Part shown: positions 1 through 64,000 of the stretch, in pieces
Layout: every line of letters starts with the position of its first letter
How positions within the stretch are numbered: position 1 is the stretch's first letter
NCBI GenBank assembly: GCA_021613375.1
Contig: CM038703.1
Coordinates: 17,854,694 to 17,918,693, forward strand
Direction of reading: 5' to 3'
Length of the DNA: 64,000 nucleotides
From: Megaleporinus macrocephalus
Taxonomy: Eukaryota; Chordata; Actinopteri; Characiformes; Anostomidae
Notes under the pieces: model-generated
Told to the model about the DNA's origin: nothing
The model's input: the letters and a program-made list of their open reading frames with translations, nothing else
The model's database searches: none
Position numbers and translations under genes: made by a program

Positions 1-639
1 TCTTTTTCTTTTTTTGTATATTCATACTGTGGTGACTCTGTAATAATAGTAAAAGTAATGATGCTTTTAAAATAACATATCCAAATGATGCACACTCAGA
101 AACACCACCAATAATGCTTTGACCATTTTCAATAATACGTTTTACCGCTTCTGCAGCACTTCTGCCACATCCTTACTCCCTTCTTTTACACATTGGGACA
201 TGTGAAAATGACTTTGGTCTGCCAGTGGTCAAATGTGCTGTGTTGTGCAGAGTTGAGGCTTTTGTGTGATTGGCCCAGCGTTTTCACTTGAAAGACTGAC
301 AGGCTTGTTAATTGCTTATGTTTGAATGCGAGGCTGGAGTGTGCTGGAAGAACAATAGTGACATTTAGTGACAGGATATGGCTAGTACGTGACGCGTGGT
401 CAGTTTTGGTCTGTACATGACTTGTCCTTTGATGTCTACATAGAAGGTATCTGACTTTGCTTGGGGTACAGAATGTCCTGATGCACCCCCGCTCCCCTGA
501 CCCCCCCTTTATAATCTGGCCCTATACTGAAATGTGCTGTTTTCTATTTTTTTGTGAGCTCATGAATAATTTGATGAGCTCTGCTTGTTTTACAGTGAGG
601 CACTGCAATAATCCCACCGAAGCAACAGACACAGGCAGG

Positions 640-1100
640 AAAAGAAAATGAGCCTTCATGTAAATAAGCTAGCTTAGCCATGCCGATGTTATGCTAATGT
701 TATGCTAATGTTAGTTAGGTGAGGCTTACTAGCAGCTAGGGAAACAAGCTTAAATCTCATTTAAAGATGTGCATTACCCACTTGATAATGTAATTACAAA
801 GGCCGACGTCCCTCTCCACAGCCTGAAACGGTAGATTTCTCCACATAGTCCACCATTTGTCGCTCAGTTGTCATATGTGAATTTTGAGAGTATACATATT
901 AAAGAGACAGGACGGTTATAACAGTTTAGGATTTTGGAATCAGCCGGTTTTACTGCCATCTTTTACAAATGCAGAATTTTTAAATGGAGGAGGAGGCGAC
1001 AGTGTTTGAGGTCCACTGTATGTTATTTCTGTGTACTGATCTCTCCTTATTTAACTATGTAAATAATGTAAATACAGTTTTCCATTATATGCCACCTTTA
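640..1100. repeat. diverged MITE-like repeat, copy 1
   Basis: It shares blocks with 30240-30850 in the same order. The first is GGCTTACTAGCAGCTA against GGCTTACTAGTAGCTA. The second is an ACAGTGTTTGA... block followed by TGTACTGA..CTC. The right end, GCCACCTTTAA, resembles TTAA-type fish MITEs. The family is not identified. Confidence 0.4.
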
Positions 1101-4100
1101 AACTATATCAGAGGAAGTAAATTGAGTATAATGTATTATAAGTATTAGTAGTATTAGTATTATAGCTTATTCAACATTTTTTTGTTCATAAAAATCACAG
1201 CTTTAATTATTGTACACACAGAATTAGGGAATACATGAAGAATGGAAGGATGGTGCAGGTAATCAAATTGGCAGGGATGTGCAAACGAGCGCATAAGGCT
1301 GGACGCTTGTGAACTTTTGCGGCAGTGATGTTAAGGCGAGCTGCTAGTGTGCTGTACGTTGTTTCCTCTTTGACATAAATGAAAGTGCTCACTAGTCAGT
1401 GTAAATTTTAATGCTTGTCCTTTCAGCCTATTGCGAAAACTGCACAAACAAATTTGATGATGCATAGGTTGAGAAACGCCGCAAGGCATGTTACAGTTAC
1501 AGAATCCTGACACTGACATTTTACTTGTTCACCTCTGAAGATTACATAAACTATGACGTTGCATTGCTGTCAGTTATAATAAGCCATTGTCTTTTTCTCA
1601 GCCCTTTCAGTTTAGCATTTTTTGTAGACCTGCTTTTATAACCTTGAGCAGAATTAGCCTATTCCACTACTCAGAAACCATTTGTTTGAATTAATGTCTG
1701 CAGTAGAAGTTCAGACTTGATTAATGGAATAAATGATTAACACTGATAAAAGCGCAGGTTTGCTAGAGCATTTCCGAGAATTCTCACAAAGGCCATCGCT
1801 TGCCGTCTCTTACAGTCTCTGCATTAGAAAGTTCAGCCTAGAACACTCAGAATGCGTGCAGTGTCTGGATATTATAACACAAACTGCTTGTATAATGCCT
1901 TGTTCATTCCATGTACTGTGTATAGACAATACATGTTCTGATTCTGTTACTCCTGGGATTCATGTATAGTATGTTAAGTAAACAAAAGCTTTTTTTGTTT
2001 TGTGCACTAGCTTTCTGTATGACTTCCCAGCTACAGCATTGCTCTTCATTAGACGGTGAGATGCATGGGTGCCCTGCTAGAGCACATTGCACCTGGTGAG
2101 TGGTGACAGTCATCCATGATGGGCAAATCGCAGGTAGTTATTCACAGCTTCGCTGATGGACTGTCAGCCTATGTTTCCACTCTCCTTTCTCTGCATTCGT
2201 CTTCCTCGCTGGAGCTATGTCACACTGCAGGTGGCCTATCTGAATATGCTGCTGTTCCTCATGTTACTAAGCAACCAGGAAACTGTAAAACTATGTCAGC
2301 GGAGAGCCTCATTGCATGAGCAATCTAATCAATGTAATCAACAGTAAGTACACTAGCAGCCCTGTTGTTGTCCGCATGCAGGATGCCCCTTTTAATTTGA
2401 AGCCACAGCGTGTTTTATTTGTTGTCGGAGACTTAAAGTAAGCCATTAGCTGCCAGTGGCTATCCATTTGCACTTGCCATTAAATATTCCACATGAGAAG
2501 ACTTCAAAGCATTTCTGCGAGAGAAAAGAAACTAGCGAGACTTCTTAATCCTTGGCTCATTACCGGCTCCTCGTTTTTTCCCCTTTTTCCCCCCTATTTC
2601 TAGAAGTGTTTAACAACTCATCTGGCAGCCTGCATAATCCAGATGCCTGTGTACACAGCTGGCTGGGGCTGCAGTAATTCAGGTGAAATAAACTGTAGCG
2701 GAGCTCAAGGACACAGTAGTGCTCCACCACACAGGGCTTGTTTAATTGCCTGTGTGTGTCCTCTGTAAACACAACCCTAGGTGGAGCGGACAGGACAGCT
2801 GAAGCCTGGCTGAAGCTTGCTACAGGCCTCTCATCTCCATATGCTGTACTATTCCTGGATAGGTCGGGGTTAATGCTCACATCATGTGTGTCCATAAAGT
2901 ACGCTCTCTCCTTGTGCTGTGTCCTTCAAAATGTTGCTTCTAATAGCCTTCTAATGTGTGTTTCAGTGCCCAGGCGATCTCTTCACTGATGGAGTAATCG
3001 AGTTTATCATAGTCATGATAGTCGCAGCTCTGTTAAAACATAAGGAATAGGCTCAGCGCTGAACTATCCCCCGCAAGCAATATTCCCTGATCTGCTTTTG
3101 ATTTATTCTAGAAAAGATTTGAATACTTTTCCATAAACGGCCTCACATCATCAGTTCTTTTATCAAAATTGATGACCCATCAGAAATGGGCTTGGAGCTT
3201 CATTTGAGAAGTGATTGCAGGGCAATTATCTACATCTGACAGCTTAGGAATCCTTCCAGGCGGGATATATCCATAGCTCTAGCCGAGTAACCTTTTAGCA
3301 TGTCGTTTTTTATCCTCTTTAGAGTTGGACGGTATCCATTCTTGTACGTTTTCAGAGTAGAATTGGTATCGTAACTCGGATACACGCCTTGTAGTAATGG
3401 ATCTTTTGTTATGTCTGCTCTTGGGGTAACATCTTTTATTCAGTCCAGTCTCCAAAAAAAAGCTTAGCTAACCTCACAAATGATATGTACAGTGGACACC
3501 ACTTAAAGAAACCTAATATTTAGTGAACGGAATATTGCCTTTGGCTTTTAATGCATTTTAAGTGGTTTCAGCGGTAGATGGCCCAAGAAGCCAACCATGA
3601 AAAAAGAAGAGATGTCCTTCCATTTTCCTCACTTTGTTATTATGCCAAGATTTCTTCAGTATGAAAATTACATTTTCTCGTGTCCTTTGAAAGCTCTTAC
3701 ATATTCGTTTATAATGATTCCTTAGCAGAGTCTCTCTCACTTTGAAATCCTAGTGCTCTTCATAGTGCTCTTTGTGTCTGACCTCTTTTCTCCTTCCTTG
3801 GAGGTATTACGAAATTTCAGCTCTCCCATTTCACTGGGCAACAATTTGCATTTGTCTTTGCTCCTGGAGATTGTGCAGCGCGATGGTTCAGTTCAGCCTT
3901 CCTGAGGCCACAGCATTAACCAGTATCTTGTTATGGAGATTAAGAGGAGTCGATGATGGTTTTTGACGTGAGTACCAAGTGCTTCTGTAGCACAGCCTGT
4001 GTGCTACTCTGCATTTTAGTCTCCATGATAAATACCTTTTATTGGCAAGGACCCTCTTGCGGCTCAGTTAAATTTTTCAGCTACTGTAAAACTGTTCTAC

Positions 4101-5224
4101 TTTATGTTCTTGTTGCTCTGCCTAGGCCGATTATGTAAGCCAATGATTTATCAGTCAACATTTGTTGTGAGCGACATTTGTTGATGGCCTGTGATTCACT
4201 TACAAGGTTGAATACATTCAAAACAACATTCTGTTAGCATCTAGTATGAACAGAGTGAGGCTGAGAATCGTTCCACAAGTTGTTTTTCATGTTTCGAAAC
4301 ATTGCAGTATTCATTATACGAATGGTATGTACTTTATGGACCGTATCCAGCAAACTGGGAGGACCTGATACTACGTCAAGATTCGTGTGGTTAACAGATG
4401 GCAAAACAAAGACAGAGATGGCATCTGGCAACTAATTCCACCATGGTGGAAGAAGACAAGCATAGCGATCAGAGCTGGAAGTCACAGCTGAACCGAGGGA
4501 TTAAAGACATGAGGAGCTGGGAGATGAAGACTACTGGGAACGAAGATGAGACGAGAGCAGACCAGTACCCTTTGATGAGTATTCACTCTGATCTCATCAC
4601 ACACTCTTCATGGGGGCAGTGGTCAAGCTCTCGGCCTGATGGATCCCTCCGACCAGCTGCCATTAGGAGTCACTATTCTTAAACCCTGTGCTGACATAGG
4701 ACATTTTTAGACATGAACCCGTTACTCGCTTTGACAAAGGTAAATCCTGTGCTTCATGTGTCCAATCTCTTCCTTCCTTTTCCCAAACTGCTCTCTGTTG
4801 CCTGTCCCTAGAGTGCTCTTCTCCTTGCTGACTGTTCAAAAGAATGTTATTACACATAGGCTTTATTGAATTTGCCCCCTAATGACAGGAGGAGGGGTGC
4901 ACTGTGCTGGTAAAAGAGCTGTGCTGGGGCTTTGTGATGAGTCGGCCGAATTATAAGGCCCAGTCATGTCTGAGAGGTCCATTAGTCTAGGTGGCAGGCT
5001 GTCACAGTCCGCCCGACTTAATCAATGGGATTGCTTCATTAATCCTTTTCTCCAAGGCCAGTAATGGGCAAATAATCCAATTTTTTGTGGTGACAGTGAA
5101 TAACAAAAATAGAGCGATATTTCTATTCATTTTAGACACTCGTGCGATCCTGTCAAATCCAATAAGAAACCAAAGTCCAGTGAAAGTATCATTTTGAAGT
5201 TTTTTACTGACATAATGGGATCTT

Positions 5225-6190
5225 GCTTAAAATTAAATATACATATTTTAAAAATGATTAAATAAATAAAAACAGAATGCAATAATTTGCAAATCTCATA
5301 TGTCTGTATTTTCTTCACAATAGAACATAGCGCATATATCGGATGTTGAAAGTGAGACATTTGAACACGTCATGAAAATTATTAACTCATTTAGAACAGG
5401 ATGGTAGCAACGCATCTCAAAAGGTTGGGGCAGAACCATGTCTACCATTGTGCAGCATCTCCTCTTCTTTTAACAACAGTCTGTAAACTTTTTGCTGGAG
5501 TTTTGGGAGAGGAATGTTGTTTCATTCTTGTCTGATGTAGGATTCTAGTTGCTTAACAGTCTCTGGTTTTCTTTTCCCGTATTTTTCGTATGTGGTTCAG
5601 TATGTGGTTTAGCCTTGCTGAAATATAAAGGCCTTCCATGAAAGAGATGTTGTTTTGATGGGAGCAAATGTTGTTCTAAAACCTCTGTATACTGTCAGCA
5701 TTGATAGTGCCTTTCCAGATGTATAAGCTGCCCACGCTATAGGCACTAATGCAATTCCATACCATCAGAGACACAGGCTTTTATACTGTGCGCTGATAAT
5801 AAGCTGGATGGTTTATCTCCTCTCTCTTTCTCCAGATGCTCTGAATATTTTGATGGGATATCCAAAGTCTTGTTCCACAATTGTTAGATGCAGTTTTTGC
5901 AGATCGGTGAACCTCTACCCTTCTTTGCTCCTGAGAGGCTCTGCCTCTCTAGAATGCTCTTTTCTATACTTTGTCATGTAACTTCAAATGTCACAAATTG
6001 CACCTCCACTGTTTTTTATTAGCACTACTTACTTTTTCAACCTTTTGTTGTCCTTGTCCCAACATTATGCATTTCTTCCATGAATTTCTAAATAAGTTAA
6101 TCATTTTAATGAAATTATAGAATGTCTCACTTTCAACATCTGCTGTGTATTATGCTCTATTGTGAATGTTCATGCCCTATAACCCCAATA
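5225..6190 (-). mobile_element. decayed Tc1/mariner-like element
   Basis: It shares long blocks with the element at 40131-41784, in the same orientation. Shared blocks include ACAGAATGCAATAATTTGCA at the left, CTGCCCACGCTATAGGCACT internally, and the reversed transposase region about TTGATAGTGCCTTTC. Both termini are eroded and stop codons interrupt every frame. It sits in the intron before IS1 and is presumably inactive. Confidence 0.65.
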
Positions 6191-6814
6191 TCACATTCTA
6201 AAATACAGCAGTTAGAGCCATAGGGTGACTGCTGTATACTTTGAGAGGTGTGCAGTTATAAATACTAGTGAACCATGAACATGAACCATTGCTCTATAAA
6301 TTTGAGGAATATTACTGTATTGCAATTCCACATAGGCTACTCAATACCTTAACATTAAGATGCCACTAGCAATTTAATGGTTTTTCACAGTGAATAAAAT
6401 ACCTCTACCTTATCATGCAATATAGAAAAACAATTGTCATGCCTGTTTTTGATGGGAAGGTGAGTTTCACACATTCTGTATACAGCCTAAGCAGCTTGTA
6501 TGTGATGCTCCCCCCAAAGTCTTATGGCTAGACTGACAAACCACCGTACTTCCACTTCAGGACTACTGCTTCAGTAAGTTAAATATGATTAAATGTGATA
6601 TAAATGTATAAATGTTATAAGTAATAAGTGTTTAGGTAAGTATTGTTAAATCTTTAAAAAATATAAAAATTGTGCTGTCTGATTTACAGAATTGTAGACC
6701 TGACTTATCATAAATCTCAAACACTATTGTCTTTTCCTTCAAATACAAAACTTGTCTTAACAAATAAGGGAAAATGTACCTACCTTCCTATTGGTCAGCT
6801 TCTTAATCAAATGA

Positions 6815-7240
6815 TCAAATCAAATCAAAGTTTATTTGTCACATACAGTACATAGTTATTTGCAGTACAACTAACAGGGAAATACTTTGACAGCTCACAT
6901 AAAATAATAAGATAATATAGAGTATAATATGAGGTATCTGAAATATTAATGAATGTAAGATAAGAGCAAGATTAAATAAACATAAAAAGATAAAGTATAT
7001 TCTAAAATAATAATATAACATTAAATAATAAGAAGAAAGAAGAAATATATAAAAAAAATCATAAACATAAATATACACTATAGAAAACCAGTGGGGATGA
7101 ACGTTGTGGAATAAAGTGAAGGAAATTCATGAAAGTTCCATCCTATGTATGATGTGTTTGAGGTGGTCCTCGTTGATGCCCTGGTTCAGAGTCTGAATGG
7201 CCTGGAGGAAGAAGATTCTCTTCATCTTCTCTGTGCTTGA
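6815..7240. repeat. fish interspersed repeat (TTTATTTGTCACATACAGT type)
   Basis: It begins with ATCAAATCAAATCAAAG and TTTATTTGTCACATACAGT, and ends with a block reading CTGAATGGCCTGGAGGAAGA. This head-and-tail organisation is common in fish genomes. A second diverged copy lies at 23575-23995. I cannot name the family. Confidence 0.5.
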
Positions 7241-10200
7241 TTTCAGGGAGTGAAAGCACTTTACTGAACTTAACATAGAAAAAGTAATTTTTGGGTTACC
7301 TACCTCTTCTACTTTAAAAGCTACCATTCTACAGGCATCAAAACGGGTGGCATCATGTAAGGTTAATAAAAAAATTCTTCAGTGCCCACACCTTTAACTA
7401 GATCCTGAACAACTTGAATGTAAAGTTTCTCAAACCTTGTACTATATCGAGCAGCTTCACTAGCATTGGACACTAAACAGACTGAAGAGAAGAGCAGTTC
7501 CACCTTCCTTAGCATCACAACCCCTGTGGGGCAGCTACTAACTGATGTTACTAATGTTGACCAGCTAAATAGTCTGTCAACCTACAAGAATTTTTATTTT
7601 ATTTTCCTACCAGTGTCTGTTTGGGCATGTTGCTTCTGCGTGATCATCATGTTGTCTTGTTATAAACCAGTACAAAGCTTATCAAATGATTCATGAGCTC
7701 ATGAAAAACGAAAAATTGCTTGTATTTTTTTTAAGGCCAGATCCCAGAGTCATAAAGGGTGTGTAAAACCATAGCTGGGCATTCTGCACTATGACCAAAG
7801 TCACAAGCCTTCTATGAATACATCAGAGAACAATATAAAAAGCATTCTAGGACATCTTAAAATCTATTTACTATGAGATATACAATATCCTTTGCGTTTC
7901 TAAACTCTTTTGGCAGTTAAATAAATCGGCCATCATATACAGGCAATAACCGAACGGCTGGGAGAAGTCTGAAGAGCGCTGCCAAAACCTCACATTAGCA
8001 CTTAGGATGTGTAAATTTGCTCCTCTGCTGATTAACTGTACTACCGCTACTGCTCTAATTAACAACTAATAGCCTTATGTGTGTGTTCATGACATTAAGC
8101 CAAATGCTAGAATAACGGATCTCAGTTCTTGATGTTACAACATTGTTGCTAAACCCACTACTTTTAGTATGAGTCATGCATTTCCATGTTAGTCATCTCC
8201 TCTTGATCGGAGATGCCGCTGCTGCAAAGAAAGGTTTGTTCTGACACACAGACACATTTTTGAGACTTAACCATATGGCAGATGTTCACAGAAGAGCAAG
8301 ATAAAGAAGACAGCCTGCTGGAGCCTGGTCCCACTTCACTGACAGTGTGGTTCTTGCGAGGGCAGACAGTTTTACTGGAGACAAATAGTTATTTCTAGCC
8401 ATCAAAGTCAACTCTCTCATGCAACTTTTCAGTGACGCTATTGAAGCCAGTAAATTACTGCTCCGAGACACATTTTAAAAGCATTTTCTGTGTCTAGAAC
8501 ATGGCTTGATAGGGGAGAGAATGGGAGGTTGTTGTCAAGGTACACAGAGCATTAGGGGACGGAACACCACTGACAGATGCATTTGTTGTAGCAATCAGCT
8601 GTGCTGAAGACGAGGGAACGGAATTTGTCTTTGGAGCCAATTTAGTGGTTCTTTCTTGCCTCACCTTTGTTCCTGCGTTCGGTCAAACAACAGAGCTCAA
8701 CATCTCTGCAGATCTATCTTTTCCTCATGTGCTATGGCTTTTACTCATCCCGTCAAGTTAATGTGATATGAAAAGAGTAGGGGGGTGGGACGGGGGATGA
8801 AGAATGGAATGATGGAAGGGAAGAAGAAAGCAGGAAACAAGAACAAATATAGTTTTCCCTCCAAGTTGGACAAGTTGGCTGAGATGATGCTTGGGAAAGT
8901 TATATTTTGGTAGTATTGCTTTTGTGTTCTCCTTTTAAGGATATAAATGGATGGAGATCAGACAGCTGGGAAATGGCCTCTTGTTATACAAGAAAAAAAT
9001 GGTTGTTCACCGCAGTGACATGCCATCAATTTAAGCAACTCTGACTGCTCCTTGTCTGTGAGGTTTTAAAATGCATTCAGTTTTGTCAAGGCAACCCGGC
9101 TGTACCACATGCTCTGTTCTTCAGATACAATTTGTCATGATTTATTGAAGAGACACTCCATTTCTCTGTTTTCCCTGCAGAGAGAAGTCATCTTACTGTA
9201 TGCCATAAAGTACAGTCTTTGTTACCACTTGGAAAACCTGGGCTTGTTGATCTCTGCATGCATGGCTATGTGGTTAGCTGTGTCCTAGAGCAATGGTAAT
9301 GAATCTTGCTCCTGGAGACCTGCCTTCCTGAGGGAGTTCACCTCTATCCTTACTCGAACATGTTATCCACATCATCAGTCCACGTAATTGTGCGATCAGG
9401 TGTTTAAGGTTTGGAGTGGAGCTACCTTCTGAACCGCTTCTCTTTCATTTTTGCCATTTTTCCCCATTGCTTGTGTTTGTGTGGCCTTCCCAGAGGCATG
9501 GTGATCTAAAACACTTCACATCTCCTCATCATCAGTCATTTATTCCATTTATGACTCCCATAAGGACAAACGCGAGGTTAAGACCCACCCGATGGCTCAT
9601 GATAAAGAGACAGTCCTATTCAGATTTTCCAACTGCATGTAGCATAGCAAGTCACTTATCATGTGGCCCACTTAGAAGTGTAGGGCCTGCATTAAACATG
9701 AGGCAGGAGAGGCCCTCTATGGAGCGGGCCTGGCATTTCGGCCCTCGGAAAGATGATTGCGTCCTTAGAGAGTTTCAGCTGAGATGTTTTCAAGATTGTG
9801 GAGTGTTGTGGAATGAGGTGGAGCTTTCTGATAGGCTTTCCGCGTGCGTGGGTGGTCATGAGCGTGTTTGTGTAAGGGTGTGTGTGTGTTTATGTATATA
9901 TGCTTAATCCATCTCTGTTGTGTTGTGCGAGAAATTGTGTCCTGTTGTGACTCCAGTGCATTTAAAGCTCATGGTTGCTTATTAGTCTTATCTCAGTGGT
10001 GTAGATGCTGGCTGGAGTAGAAGGGCAAAAGAGGTGCTGATGGCTCATGCTGACAGCTTTAGCCCCAGTAACCGCCTGCTTTGGACACGTTACCCAGAGT
10101 GCTATTGCTTTCACACATCCTTGATAACTAGTATCAGGGGTGAAGGTTCCTCAGTTCTGGTTGTGCTTGCTAAATATTTCAGCAGATAAACATTAGGAAA

Positions 10201-10754
10201 AACATTTAATAACATATAATCCATTCTGGATTTCCACTTCATGTGAACAGTTAGGTCCTGTATTTGGTGATATTCTGCATACCTCATCCCCATCTTTTTC
10301 TTCTAAATTTGGGTGATATAGTTAAAGTAACTCACTATTTTGCGGAAGGCTTTGTGGTAACTTTTTTGAAATACTGCAATGGATCGATTGTGATTTAAGC
10401 AAGAAACCTAATTTACTCTTGACATTGAAAGGAATTAGCCTTTGTGGTTTGAGGGAGCACATTCCACAGTTTGGTTTACGTTCTGGACATACCCTACAGG
10501 GGCCTGAATAATCAGAATAAACCAACTGAGGCTTCATAATGAAATTTCCAATTTTCATTCAGTAACCAATATCTTTTTCACTACTTATTCATAATCTGTG
10601 CTTTTTTAATTAACCTTCTGGCACAGGGGAGATGCATTTTGCAATTCACTAAACCCAGTGGCCCCAAACATTTACACAAAACATGTGCATAGGATGCATT
10701 TTATGAAGAATTAGATTTCTGTATCTTGCTGTATCATAAAAAAGGTAATTTTTA

Positions 10755-10790
10755 TACTTAGACAAATTTTTTTTTCATTTTGTCTAAGTA
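10755..10790. repeat. perfect 12-bp inverted repeat
   Basis: TACTTAGACAAA at 10755-10766 is mirrored by TTTGTCTAAGTA at 10779-10790, with a 12-nt T-rich loop. It lies about 190 bases before the IS1 exon. It may be a MITE relic or a pre-mRNA hairpin; no function is shown. Confidence 0.6.
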
Positions 10791-10959
10791 CAGAGGAACA
10801 AGTAGGTGTTGTTGACCAATAAAAAAGGTTAAAATTCACATGTATGTTACATCAACAGATGTTTTTCATTCTTTTATGAGGTAATTTGAAGATATAAGCT
10901 TTCTTACAACAGTAATGTAATGCTCTTTGTAGCTGTAATGTATCTCTGTGTGAGTATTT

Positions 10960-10978
10960 TTCCTTGACTTGTATGCAC
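10960..10978 (+). promoter_or_regulatory. U12-type branch site and AC 3' splice site
   Basis: TTCCTTGAC at 10960-10968 matches the minor-spliceosome branch consensus TTCCTTRAY exactly. The branch A (10967) lies 11 nt before the intron's last base. The intron ends in AC (10977-10978). There is no AG acceptor usable in frame, because the IS1 frame meets TGA just upstream. AT-AC introns at the matching place in voltage-gated Na and Ca channel genes are known. The partner donor (ATATCCTT type) should lie upstream of the window. Confidence 0.85.

Positions 10979-64000
<53,022 letters not shown>

Larger units (their letters stand above)
1..10978 (+). other. 3' part of a large intron upstream of the IS1 exon
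   Basis: No coding sequence like the Cav3 N-terminus was found in about 11 kb, so I read this as the end of one long intron. It holds a decayed Tc1-like element (5225-6190), a fish interspersed repeat (6815-7240) and a MITE-like repeat (640-1100). Stretches such as 2340-2560, 3000-3300 and 4860-5040 look unique and compositionally balanced. They could be conserved non-coding DNA, but that cannot be judged from one genome. I see nothing recognisable in the rest. Confidence 0.7.

Noticed and set aside
4398..4682. 94-codon open frame, tested as an N-terminal channel exon
   Set aside because: It has no match to the Cav3 N-terminus and lacks the CLRLVCNP-like end expected before IS1, and no ATATCCTT donor follows.
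7885..7893. ATATCCTTT, a perfect U12 5' splice motif upstream of IS1
   Set aside because: The bases before it do not encode the expected ...CNP end of the preceding exon; probably chance.
9416..9907. 163-codon open frame on the + strand
   Set aside because: No recognisable domain, low-complexity GT-coded tail, no plausible splice context for Cav3 and no similarity to its N-terminus.

Overview
The window is vertebrate, almost certainly teleost, genomic DNA. It is AT-rich and intron-dominated, and it carries many fish-type Tc1/mariner, hAT and MITE-like elements and microsatellites. I find one protein-coding gene, on the + strand: a large part of a low-voltage-activated (T-type) calcium channel alpha-1 subunit that best matches vertebrate CACNA1H (Cav3.2). 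Teleosts usually have two copies, cacna1ha and cacna1hb, and I cannot tell which this is. I assembled 33 coding exons by joining splice sites in compatible phase. Together they give about 6,650 coding bases (about 2,218 codons), from transmembrane segment IS1 to far into the C-terminal tail. The N-terminal exon(s) and the promoter lie upstream of the window, and the last exon runs off the right edge.

Layout: 1-10978 is the 3' part of a large intron that ends in a minor-spliceosome (U12, AT-AC type) acceptor. Domain I is in exons 10979-24668, with IS6 at 24764. The I-II linker and IIS1 are at 24764-27549. An 11.5 kb intron full of transposon relics follows (27550-39012). The rest of domain II is at 39013-43386, the II-III linker at 43956-47521, domain III at 47616-51110, domain IV at 53033-59893, and the C-terminal tail at 59591-64000. 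The four pore loops carry Glu, Glu, Asp, Asp (EEDD), the T-type selectivity signature. The four S4 segments carry regularly spaced Arg/Lys.

The introns hold at least seven Tc1/mariner-related insertions (two with nested insertions), one hAT-type element with a perfect 8-bp target duplication, several short inverted-repeat elements, two long direct repeats flanking exons 12-15, and perfect hairpins beside an (AAT)n tract. No RNA gene, CRISPR array or second gene was found.

The points most worth a second look are: the U12 acceptor before IS1; an in-phase alternative donor after IIIS6 that would insert SKENCGS, the same length and start as the optional SKEKQMA segment of Cav3.1; the conserved IS3-S4 histidine behind Zn/Ni/redox sensitivity of Cav3.2; a Cys beside the domain III filter Asp; and a transposon that ends about 45 bases before a splice acceptor. 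I did not find a wholly new biological system here.
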